From Meinhardsimonia xiamenensis (GTDB taxonomy: Bacteria > Pseudomonadota > Alphaproteobacteria > Rhodobacterales > Rhodobacteraceae), in the NCBI RefSeq assembly GCF_900102905.1, contig NZ_FNFV01000003.1, positions 62,001 to 126,000 of the forward strand: DNA of 64,000 bases. The letters are read 5' to 3'. The notes under the pieces are model-generated. The model searched no databases. It was not told the origin of the DNA and saw only the letters and a list, made by a program, of their open reading frames with translations. This document shows, piece by piece, positions 55,201 to 61,570 of the stretch. Numbering within the stretch: position 1 is the first letter of the stretch; each line of letters starts with the position of its first letter. The position numbers and the translations under genes are program-made.

Positions 55201-55729
55201 CGAGGATCTCAACGGCTACCTGATGTATCCGAAGGTCTTCGTCGACTACATGAAGCGGCACGCGATCTACGGGCCGGTGCGCACGCTGCCGACAAAGACC
55301 TTCTTCTACGGCATGGAGCCGGGCGAGGAGATCTCCGCCGAGATCGATCCGGGCAAGACTCTGGAGATCAGGCTGCAGGCGGTGGGCGAGACGCGCGAGG
55401 ATGGCAATGTCAGCGTCTTCTTCGAGCTCAACGGCCAGCCGCGCATGGTGCGTGTCCCCAACCGCGCTGTGCAGGAGACAAAGCCCGTGCGTCCCAAGGC
55501 CGATCCGGCAAATCCGGCTCATCTCGGCGCCCCGATGCCGGGCGTGGTGGCCTCGGTCGCGGTTGGCGAGGGGGCGCGGGTGAAGCCGGGTGATCTCATC
55601 CTGACGATCGAGGCGATGAAGATGGAGACGGCGATCCATGCCGAGCGCGAAGGTACGGTGAAGGCGGTGCATGTGCGCCCTGGCGACCAGATCGACGCCA
55701 AGGATCTTCTGGTCGAGATCGGCGAATAA
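52286..55729 (+). CDS. pyc: Pyruvate carboxylase
   Basis: This 1147-residue biotin enzyme carboxylates pyruvate to oxaloacetate, the anaplerotic step. All four domains are present. Biotin carboxylase (about 1-455) contains KASWGGGGRGMR and VEFLMDMETGEFYFIEVNPR. The carboxyltransferase barrel (about 530-810) begins TDTTMRDGHQSLLATRMRS. A central allosteric/carboxylase-C region follows (about 830-1030). The biotinyl domain has EAMKMET with biotinylated Lys1112. The start at ATG 52286 has GGGGAGGG directly upstream. The length matches the single-chain alpha4 type. It is an independent gene with TerC following by 65 bases. Confidence 0.98.
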   Translation: MAEFRKILVANRGEIAIRVMRAANELGKKTVAVYAEEDKLSLHRFKADEAYKIGGGLGPVAAYLSIPEIIRVARQSGADAVHPGYGLLSENPEFVEACEAAGLAFIGPKAETMRALGDKASARKVAIAAGVPVIPATDVLGDDMEAIRAAAEKIGYPLMLKASWGGGGRGMRPIFGPDELEAKILEGRREAEAAFGNGEGYLEKMIPRARHVEVQILGDSQGNIYHLWERDCSVQRRNQKVVERAPAPYLSPAQRETLCALGKRIAEAVGYQNAGTVEFLMDMETGEFYFIEVNPRIQVEHTVTEEVTGIDIVQAQIRIAEGKSLVEATGVAAQHDVQLNGHAIQCRITTEDPLNNFIPDYGRITAYRGATGMGIRLDGGTAYSGAVITRYYDSLLEKVTAWAPTPEAAIARMDRALREFRIRGVATNIAFVENLLKHPTFLNNEYHTKFIDETPELFDFAPRRDRATKILTYIADVTVNGHPETKTRPRPPEGLKTPEPPRLRAETPPPGTRQILEERGPEGLAEWMKAQERLLITDTTMRDGHQSLLATRMRSIDMIRVAPAYAANLPTLFSVECWGGATFDVAYRFLQECPWQRLRDLRAAMPNLLTQMLLRASNAVGYTNYPDNVVVSFVRQAAASGVDIFRVFDSLNWVENMRVAMDAVIETGKVCEGTICYTGDLLDPARSKYDLKYYVNMARELEAAGAHILGIKDMAGLLKPAAATALFTALKEEVGLPIHFHTHDTAGIACGTILAAAEAGVDAVDCAMDALSGNTSQATLGTVVEALRHTARDTGLDIGAIREISNYWEAVRAHYAAFESGLQAPSSEVYLHEMPGGQFTNLKAQARALGLEERWHEVAEMYAAVNRMFGDIVKVTPSSKVVGDMALMMVAQGLTPEQVLDPEVEVAFPDSVVDMLRGNLGQPPGGWPEVLVKKALKGETPFTDRPGKHLPPADLEAARAEAEKLCGENIDDEDLNGYLMYPKVFVDYMKRHAIYGPVRTLPTKTFFYGMEPGEEISAEIDPGKTLEIRLQAVGETREDGNVSVFFELNGQPRMVRVPNRAVQETKPVRPKADPANPAHLGAPMPGVVASVAVGEGARVKPGDLILTIEAMKMETAIHAEREGTVKAVHVRPGDQIDAKDLLVEIGE

Positions 55730-55794
55730 CGCCGGCTTGCCGACGTGCCGCGGGCCAGCGGCAGACGATGGGCGCCGGTCGGAGGAGGATGACA

Positions 55795-56538
55795 ATGCCA
55801 ATGACGGAGCTGCTGAGCGATCCGAGCGTCTGGGCGAGCTTCCTGACCCTGACGGTGCTGGAGATCATTCTCGGCATCGACAATGTGATCTTTCTTTCGA
55901 TCACTGCCGCGCGATTGCCGGAGCATCAGCGCCGTCCGGCGCGCATGATCGGACTTGGCCTGGCGCTTGGCATGCGCATCGCCCTGCTCTTCTCGATCGC
56001 CTGGCTGATCACCCTCACCGAGCCGCTTTTCACCGCCTTTTCGATCACGTTCAGCTGGCGGGACATGATCCTGCTGGGTGGCGGGCTGTTCCTGATCTGG
56101 AAGGCTGCCACCGAGATATTCGACGAGGTCGAAGGCGACGGCCATGACGAACGCCCCGCCAGTGCCGGCTTTGCCACGGTCATTGCGCAGATCGTGGTGC
56201 TCGATGTCGTCTTTTCGCTCGACAGTGTGATCACGGCGGTGGGAATTGCCGATCACCTCGAGGTCATGATCGCGGCGGTCGTCGTGGCGATCCTGGTGAT
56301 GATGGTGGCGGCCGAGCCGATCGCGCGTTTCGTCGAAGGTCATCCATCGACAAAGATGCTGGCGCTTGCCTTCCTGGTGATGGTGGGCATGGCGCTGGTG
56401 GCCGACGGTTTCCACTTCCACGTCGAGCGCGGCTTCATTTACGCCGCCATGGTCTTTGCCGGTTTCGTCGAGGCGCTCAACCTGCTGCGTGCGCGCAACC
56501 GCCGCCTGGCCCGCGCGCGCGCCGCCCGGCGCGACTGA
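55795..56538 (+). CDS. TerC family integral membrane protein
   Basis: This 247-residue protein has seven predicted transmembrane segments and the TerC signature LEIILGIDNVIFLSI near the N-terminus, with the second acidic pair in VFSLDSVITAVGI. TerC proteins are linked to tellurite resistance in older work and to manganese export or exported-protein metallation in newer work. Three ATGs lie close together (55789, 55795, 55801), and GGAGGAGG at 55781-55788 gives the best spacing for 55795. A short His-rich loop (FHFHVERG) follows the sixth segment. It is convergent with the receiver-like gene. Confidence 0.92.
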   Translation: MPMTELLSDPSVWASFLTLTVLEIILGIDNVIFLSITAARLPEHQRRPARMIGLGLALGMRIALLFSIAWLITLTEPLFTAFSITFSWRDMILLGGGLFLIWKAATEIFDEVEGDGHDERPASAGFATVIAQIVVLDVVFSLDSVITAVGIADHLEVMIAAVVVAILVMMVAAEPIARFVEGHPSTKMLALAFLVMVGMALVADGFHFHVERGFIYAAMVFAGFVEALNLLRARNRRLARARAARRD

Positions 56539-56550
56539 TCGGCCCGCCGG

Positions 56551-57171
56551 TCAGGCCGCGGTCACGAGTGGCGCCCGTGCACCGCGCCGGCAGGAGGTGA
56601 AGAGAAGCCGCCCCGCTTCGGCCTGCGGGTCATGCGCCGTCGCCTGAGCCGCTTCGGGCGCGCCACCGGGCCGGGCGGCGTGGTCGGCTCCTGGCGATAT
56701 CGGGGGCGCCCGCCCCTCGCGGACGGGCTGCGCCCGGCGGCAGTGCGGCCAGGGATCGATGCGCAGATGCTCCTCGAGCACCAGCCGCCCGCCCGAGGCG
56801 GCGCGCCTTGCCGCGGCGGTCACGGCGTCAAGGGCGGCATGGGCGAGTTCGGCCGGGCGGATGTTGCCGGGCATCAGCGCGTGCAGGCTCGGCAGCAGCA
56901 GGTGCAGCTCTTCCGCTTCCGGTCCCTGCCGTTCGCTCAGCATGATCGTCGCGGCGGCTGGGTTGCGCCATTCCGCCAGCAGCGCCAGGGAATGGGTGAG
57001 CCTTCCGCGAAGGCGCTCGGGCAAGATCAGCACGTCGACATTGCCCCGGCGAATGCAGGACTCGGCGACGTGATAACTGGCTGCGCAGCCTGCCTGGAAG
57101 CCCTTGCGCATGAGCGCCATTGAACATGCAAGCTGCCGGCGGCAGTCATCGTCAAGGATGAGGGCGTGCAT
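56551..57171 (-). CDS. Receiver-like protein lacking the phospho-acceptor, function unknown
   Basis: This 206-residue protein starts with the acidic cluster LILDDDCRRQ, like the beta1-alpha1 of a response-regulator receiver, and continues with DVLILPERLRG where the phospho-accepting Asp would be expected after LIL; proline stands there. The beta5 region is LMPGNIRPAEL, with arginine rather than the conserved lysine. About the last 75 residues are rich in Arg, Ala and Pro and show no known output domain. The frame is open over 206 codons, but I have only moderate confidence in the fold assignment and no functional evidence. The start at 57171 is tentative. Confidence 0.65.
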   Translation of the reverse strand: MHALILDDDCRRQLACSMALMRKGFQAGCAASYHVAESCIRRGNVDVLILPERLRGRLTHSLALLAEWRNPAAATIMLSERQGPEAEELHLLLPSLHALMPGNIRPAELAHAALDAVTAAARRAASGGRLVLEEHLRIDPWPHCRRAQPVREGRAPPISPGADHAARPGGAPEAAQATAHDPQAEAGRLLFTSCRRGARAPLVTAA

Positions 57172-57296
57172 CCCGTCGCCTCCCTTCTGGAGCTGTGAAT
57201 CGCTCCCAACCTACGGGCGCAGGGTTAAGCGCTCGCTAAGCGGTGGCGGGGGAGGGCGGCGATGAGGATTTTTCTTTCTCCCCGGCAATTTCCCCC

Positions 57297-57325
57297 TTGA
57301 AGCCGGCGGCGAATCTTTCTAAATC
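57297..57325 (+). promoter_or_regulatory. Putative sigma-70 promoter of tRNA-Gly
   Basis: TTGAAG (57297-57302) and TAAATC (57320-57325) are separated by 17 bases and lie 18 bases upstream of the tRNA 5' end, so the predicted transcript starts a few bases before the mature RNA. The -35 is a good match and the -10 is partial. Confidence 0.45.
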
Positions 57326-57342
57326 CCGGCTCACCCAACGGG

Positions 57343-57417
57343 GCGGGCGTAGCTCAGGGGTAGAGCATTACCTTGCCAAGGTAAGGGTCGTGAGTTCGAA
57401 TCTCATCGCCCGCTCCA
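57343..57417 (+). tRNA. tRNA-Gly (GCC)
   Basis: The 75-base gene folds as a full cloverleaf. GCGGGCG pairs with CGCCCGC in the acceptor stem, the D-loop is AGCTCAGGGGTAGAGC, the anticodon stem-loop is TACCTTGCCAAGGTA with GCC at 57375-57377, and the T-arm is GTGAGTTCGAATCTCAT. The CCA end is encoded at 57415-57417. It reads GGC and GGU glycine codons. No second tRNA or attachment-site duplication is visible downstream. Confidence 0.98.
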
Positions 57418-57718
57418 ACTAGCCTTTTACATCGTGACGTAGCTGCCTCTGCGGAGTTTGCAGGTGCGCATATGGTGCGCATGGCGCGCGATTTGCGCGC
57501 CTGTCGCGGCGCGATGCCAAGGACGATCGCCGAGCGTTCAGGCAGTCGATGCCGGGCGACCAAGTCCGCGGGCTTTCGCGCGGGTGGGTGACAGCCTGTC
57601 TTGCGGGAAGATCCGGGGCCGGGAGCGGAAGCCTCGCGCAAGCCTCCTTCCCGGCACCCGGCCGTTGTGCGGGCCCAGCCTGAGCCGTGATCCGGTCAAG
57701 CTGCGTCGACTTGCGCCG
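57418..57718. other. 301-base region without a recognised gene
   Basis: Between tRNA-Gly and the DUF1127 gene I find no convincing coding frame, RNA gene or repeat. Short frames are present on both strands but have no family features. No copy of the tRNA 3' end is present, so nothing here suggests an integrated element. Confidence 0.5.
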
Positions 57719-57937
57719 TTACCAGTTCGGGCGCGAATGTGCGATGCGGTCGATATCGCCCCGCGTGAGCCCGATGTCGTCGAGCTGGCGGTCGCTCAGC
57801 CGCGACAGGGCCTTGCGCGTGATCCGCGCGTCATTCCACTCTGTAACCGCGGCAATGAGGGTGGCGAAAAGGCTGGTCAGGCGACCACCGCTCCGGTGGC
57901 CGCCGGCCATGTTGCGGGTCTGCTCATAGGTGGCCAT
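57719..57937 (-). CDS. DUF1127 domain protein
   Basis: This 72-residue protein ends with the DUF1127 signature: EWNDARITRKALSRLSDRQL, then DDIGLTRGDIDRIAHSR. Such small basic proteins are abundant in alphaproteobacteria; related ones (for example CcaF1 in Rhodobacter) affect RNA turnover and stress responses, but the function of this copy is unknown. The N-terminal 25 residues (MATYEQTRNMAGGHRSGGRL) are not conserved. A short, oppositely oriented gap of about 245 bases separates it from ruvC. Confidence 0.88.
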   Translation of the reverse strand: MATYEQTRNMAGGHRSGGRLTSLFATLIAAVTEWNDARITRKALSRLSDRQLDDIGLTRGDIDRIAHSRPNW

Positions 57938-58128
57938 CTGGGCGTTCCTTCATGTGGAATTGCGCACGGCAAGGCGCCGTGTCACCGGCGGGCAGCTAGC
58001 CGCGCCCCGGCGTGCGGACAACGATGATTTTCGCATGGCACCCATGCAGCCCCGGCATGACGCGGCCCGTCCGCCATTCCGGTGGCCGGCGGCGCATGGG
58101 CGGACATGCGCGAAGCGGCTTGGCGGAT

Positions 58129-58143
58129 GTTCGCGTTTCGTGC
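58129..58143 (+). promoter_or_regulatory. Near-match to a LexA box ahead of ruvC
   Basis: GTTCGCGTTTCGTGC matches the alphaproteobacterial LexA operator GTTC-N7-GTTC except for one base in the second half (GTGC instead of GTTC). It lies 41 bases upstream of the ruvC start codon, the same spacing as the perfect box at the UvrD-like helicase. SOS control of ruvCAB is common, so it may be functional. Confidence 0.4.
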
Positions 58144-58183
58144 TAGTCAGGCCGCACGGGGCACGGGCAGGGCAGGCGAGCAC

Positions 58184-58693
58184 ATGCGCATACTCGGCAT
58201 TGATCCGGGACTCCGCACCCTCGGCTGGGGTGTGATCGAGGCAGATGGCGGGCGAATCGGCCATCTGGCCAACGGTCTCTGCCACGGCGCGGGCGAAACC
58301 CTCGCGGAAAGGCTGCTGGCGCTCTATCGGGGCCTGAGGGTCGTGATCGAGACCCATGCGCCCGACTGCGCCGCCATCGAACAGACTTTCGTCAACCGCG
58401 ACGGCGCCGGCTCGCTCAAGCTCGGGCAGGCGCGCGGGGTGGCGCTGCTCGCGGCCGCCGAGTCGAGGCTCCCGGTGGGGGAATACGCGCCCAACACGGT
58501 GAAGAAAACCATCGTCGGCACCGGCCATGCGGCCAAGCGGCAGATCGACCACATGGTGCGTCTGCAGCTTCCGGGCGTGCAGATTGCCGGGCCCGATGCC
58601 GCCGACGCGCTGGCGGTGGCGCTGTGCCATGCCCACCACGGCAAGGCAGGCGCCCGGCTGGCGGCGGCACTGGCGAGGGCGGGCGCGCGATGA
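58184..58693 (+). CDS. ruvC: Crossover junction endodeoxyribonuclease RuvC
   Basis: RuvC resolves Holliday junctions. The 169-residue protein has the catalytic acid of [17 protein letters not shown] (D7), a second in AAIEQTFVN, and two more in [16 protein letters not shown]. The ATG at 58184 is used; upstream in-frame starts add non-conserved sequence and would swallow the putative LexA half-site. The stop overlaps the ruvA start as ATGA. Confidence 0.97.
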   Translation: MRILGIDPGLRTLGWGVIEADGGRIGHLANGLCHGAGETLAERLLALYRGLRVVIETHAPDCAAIEQTFVNRDGAGSLKLGQARGVALLAAAESRLPVGEYAPNTVKKTIVGTGHAAKRQIDHMVRLQLPGVQIAGPDAADALAVALCHAHHGKAGARLAAALARAGAR

Positions 58694-59367
58694 TCGGGCG
58701 GCTTGCAGGCCGGCTGGTCTACAAGGGCGAGGACCACGCGCTCGTCGATGTGGGCGGCGTGGGTTATGTCGTCCAGCTCGCCGGGCCGACGCTCGCCGCG
58801 CTCCCCGCCCCGGGCGAGGCGGTGGCGTTGTGGACGGAGATGCTCGTGCGCGAGGACGCGATCACGCTCGTCGGTTTCGCCTCGCTGATGGAAAGGGAAT
58901 GGTTCCGGCTGCTGGTCTCGGTGCAGGGGGTGGGCGCGAAATCGGCGCTCGCCGTGATCGGCGCGCTCGGGGCCGAGGGAGTGAGCCGGGCCATCGCGCT
59001 GGGCGACTGGAACGCGATTCGCGCCGCCCATGGCGTGGGGCCGAAGCTTGCCCAACGCGTCGTCAACGAGCTGAAGGATCGCGCCCCGGCGGTGATGGCG
59101 ATGGGGGCGGGCGAGGCCGCGCCTCTTGCCGGCGCGCCAGAGGAGATGGCCCCCGAGCCCGCTTCGCAACCGTCTTTTCCGAAGTCCCGCCCGCAACCCC
59201 CCACCTTCGCCACGGCGCAGGCCGAGGCGCTCTCGGCGCTGGGCAATCTGGGCTATGGGCCGTCGGAAGCCGCGCGCGCGGTGGCCGAGGCGGCCGCTGC
59301 CGAGCCCGAGGCCGACACGGCCGCGCTCATCCGTGCCGCGCTGCGGCTTCTCGCGCCGAAGGGATGA
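58690..59367 (+). CDS. ruvA: Holliday junction branch migration protein RuvA
   Basis: RuvA binds Holliday junctions and loads RuvB. The 225-residue protein has the OB-fold N-terminus ([30 protein letters not shown]), tandem helix-hairpin-helix motifs ([20 protein letters not shown] and [14 protein letters not shown]), and a C-terminal domain III ([19 protein letters not shown]). A proline-rich linker of about 50 residues ([20 protein letters not shown] and neighbours) separates domains II and III. It overlaps ruvC by ATGA and is followed by htpX rather than directly by ruvB. Confidence 0.97.
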   Translation: MIGRLAGRLVYKGEDHALVDVGGVGYVVQLAGPTLAALPAPGEAVALWTEMLVREDAITLVGFASLMEREWFRLLVSVQGVGAKSALAVIGALGAEGVSRAIALGDWNAIRAAHGVGPKLAQRVVNELKDRAPAVMAMGAGEAAPLAGAPEEMAPEPASQPSFPKSRPQPPTFATAQAEALSALGNLGYGPSEAARAVAEAAAAEPEADTAALIRAALRLLAPKG

Positions 59368-59460
59368 GCGGCATGGCCTGCAGGCTTGAACGGGTGAAGC
59401 CCCCCTTCCATATCCCTCGCGAGAGCGCCCGTAAGGGCGCGAGAGCGTTCGAGGCCCGGC

Positions 59461-60372
59461 ATGATGTCGACCATTCGCACCTTCATTCTCCTGGCGGCGC
59501 TGACCGCCCTCTTTGCCGTGATCGGCGGGATGCTTGGCGGGCAGACCGGGGCGATCATCGCGCTCGTGATTGCGGGCGGCATGAACCTCTTCGCCTGGTG
59601 GGGGTCGGACCGGATGGTGCTGGCGATGAACGCCGCGCGCCCCATCAGCCGCGCCGAGATGCCCTGGCTTCACGACATGGTGGCCGAGCTTGCCGCGCGC
59701 GCCGGGCTGCCGATGCCGAAGCTCTATCTGGTGGAGACCGACCAGCCCAACGCCTTCGCCACCGGCCGCGATCCGGCGCATGGCGCGGTCGCGGTCACGC
59801 GCGGGCTTCTCGCGGCGCTCTCGCGCGAAGAGCTTGCGGGGGTGATCGCCCACGAGCTTGCCCATATCCGCAACCGCGACACGCTGATCATGGCGGTGGC
59901 GGCAACGCTGGCCGGCGCGATCTCGATGCTCGCCAACTTCGCCTTCTTCTTCCGCCCCTCCGACCGCGAGGGGCCGGGGATTTTCGCCACCATCCTGATG
60001 ATGATCCTCGCCCCGCTTGCCGCCGCTCTGGTGCAGATGGCGATCTCGCGGACGCGCGAGTATGCGGCCGACCGCGCCGGTGCCGAGATCTGCGGCCATC
60101 CCTTGTGGCTTGCCTCCGCGCTCCAGCGCATCGAGGCGCTCGCCCGCCGCGTGCCGAACCCCTATGCCGAGGCGAATCCGGCCGAGGCGCATCTGTTCAT
60201 CGTCAATCCGCTCACGGGGCGGGGGATGGACAATCTCTTCTCCACCCATCCGAGCACTGCGAACCGCGTGGCCGCGCTCCACGCGCTTGCCCGCGAGATG
60301 GGGCGCGCCTCCGATCCCGCGCCGCGCCCGTGGCAGGCGCGGCAGCGCCGCTTCACCGGCCCCTGGAGCTGA
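59461..60372 (+). CDS. htpX: Protease HtpX homologue (M48 family)
   Basis: HtpX is an inner-membrane zinc metalloprotease in membrane-protein quality control. The 303-residue protein has two N-terminal transmembrane segments ([38 protein letters not shown]), the HELAH motif with H131, E132 and H135, and a third ligand in the [11 protein letters not shown] segment. Two further hydrophobic segments follow the HEXXH. The start is ATG 59461; ATG 59464 is next. It lies between ruvA and ruvB, 93 bases after ruvA, and may be on the same transcript. Confidence 0.96.
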   Translation: MMSTIRTFILLAALTALFAVIGGMLGGQTGAIIALVIAGGMNLFAWWGSDRMVLAMNAARPISRAEMPWLHDMVAELAARAGLPMPKLYLVETDQPNAFATGRDPAHGAVAVTRGLLAALSREELAGVIAHELAHIRNRDTLIMAVAATLAGAISMLANFAFFFRPSDREGPGIFATILMMILAPLAAALVQMAISRTREYAADRAGAEICGHPLWLASALQRIEALARRVPNPYAEANPAEAHLFIVNPLTGRGMDNLFSTHPSTANRVAALHALAREMGRASDPAPRPWQARQRRFTGPWS

Positions 60373-60445
60373 GCGGCGCGGCATTTGACCGCGCGCGGAC
60401 AAGCGGCGAGAGTGGCGCCGCGACCCACACAGCAAGGCGCCGCCC

Positions 60446-61474
60446 ATGACCGAACCGGACCCGCTCCTGCGCCCCGAGCCGCGCCCCGAGGATGCCGACC
60501 GGGCGTTGCGGCCCCAGAGCCTTGACGAGTTCATCGGCCAGGCCGAGGCGCGGGCCAATCTGGCCGTCTTCATCGAGAGCGCCCGCCGGCGTGGCGCGGC
60601 GATGGATCACGCGCTCTTTCACGGCCCCCCTGGCCTTGGCAAGACGACTCTGGCGCAGATCATCGCCCGCGAGTTGGGGGTGAACTTTCGCATGACCTCC
60701 GGGCCGGTGCTGGCGCGGGCGGGCGATCTTGCCGCGATCCTGACCAATCTCGAAGCGCGCGACGTGCTCTTCATCGACGAGATCCACCGGCTCAACCCGG
60801 CGGTGGAGGAGGTGCTCTATCCGGCGATGGAGGATTTCGAGCTTGACCTTGTCATCGGGGAGGGCCCGGCGGCGCGCACGGTGCGCATCGAGCTGCAGCC
60901 CTTCACGCTGGTGGGCGCGACCACGCGGCTGGGGCTTCTGACCACCCCCCTGCGCGACCGTTTCGGCATTCCGGTGCGGCTGCAGTTCTACAGCGACGAG
61001 GAGCTTTACGAGATCGTCTCGCGCGGGGCGCGGCTTCTGGGCGTCGCGGCCGAAGAGGCGGGGTTGCGGGAGATCGCCGCCCGTGCCCGCGGCACGCCGC
61101 GCATCGCCGGGCGGCTCCTGCGCCGGGTGGTGGATTTCGCGCTCGTCGAGGGCGACGGCCGGCTCACGCGCGAGATCGCCGATCGCGCGCTCACCCGGCT
61201 CGGGGTGGACAAGCTCGGGCTTGACGGCGCCGACCGGCGCTACCTGCGGCTCATCGCCGAGCACTACGGCGGCGGGCCGGTCGGCGTGGAGACGCTGGCC
61301 GCGGCACTGAGCGAGGCGCGCGATGCCATCGAGGAGGTGATCGAGCCCTATCTGTTGCAGCAGGGGCTGGTGAGCCGCACGCCGCGCGGGCGGGTTCTCG
61401 GCCGCCGTGCCTGGGCGCATCTGGGGTTGGCGGCGCCCCGCGAGCCGGGGCAGGGAGATCTGTTTTCGGAATGA
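60446..61474 (+). CDS. ruvB: Holliday junction branch migration ATPase RuvB
   Basis: RuvB is the AAA+ motor that drives branch migration with RuvA. The 342-residue protein has [11 protein letters not shown] near the N-terminus, Walker [12 protein letters not shown], Walker [14 protein letters not shown], the sensor [21 protein letters not shown], and the winged-helix C-terminus ([17 protein letters not shown]). The ATG at 60446 is 74 bases after htpX. The gene ends before the second copy of the GCCTCCGGCG repeat. Confidence 0.97.
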   Translation: MTEPDPLLRPEPRPEDADRALRPQSLDEFIGQAEARANLAVFIESARRRGAAMDHALFHGPPGLGKTTLAQIIARELGVNFRMTSGPVLARAGDLAAILTNLEARDVLFIDEIHRLNPAVEEVLYPAMEDFELDLVIGEGPAARTVRIELQPFTLVGATTRLGLLTTPLRDRFGIPVRLQFYSDEELYEIVSRGARLLGVAAEEAGLREIAARARGTPRIAGRLLRRVVDFALVEGDGRLTREIADRALTRLGVDKLGLDGADRRYLRLIAEHYGGGPVGVETLAAALSEARDAIEEVIEPYLLQQGLVSRTPRGRVLGRRAWAHLGLAAPREPGQGDLFSE

Positions 61475-61523
61475 GCTTGAGCCGGGAGCGGCCGCGCGGG
61501 GGCATCGAGCCCCCGCGCGCCCG

Positions 61524-61550
61524 GCCTCCGGCGGGGGTATTTGGCCCAGG
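61524..61550 (+). repeat. Short intergenic repeat, copy 2
   Basis: GCCTCCGGCGGGGGTATTT at 61524-61542 is identical to 8741-8759 and is followed by a similar GGCCCAGGGTGA. It lies upstream of the ligase-associated helicase gene, as copy 1 lies upstream of trmB; both are on the plus strand and precede a start codon by roughly 30-60 bases. A GC-rich hairpin (CGCGCGGGGGC / GCCCCCGCGCG) sits just before it. Confidence 0.75.
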
Positions 61551-61570
61551 GTGAGAAGAGGGGCGGTGCG

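Noticed and set aside
52097-55801. A very long open frame on the minus strand (over 1200 codons) covering pyc
   Set aside because: It is exactly antisense to pyruvate carboxylase. High G+C at third positions leaves few stops in the opposite strand, and its translation is rich in His, Arg, Leu and Ala with no motif. The same applies to similar antisense frames over lnt-metK-trmB (5797-9558), ruvA-htpX (58324-60573), ruvB (60353-62026) and dnaX.
57343-57718. Integrated element using tRNA-Gly as attachment site
   Set aside because: No repeat of the tRNA 3' end, no integrase and no change in gene content follow; the neighbours are a DUF1127 gene and ruv genes.
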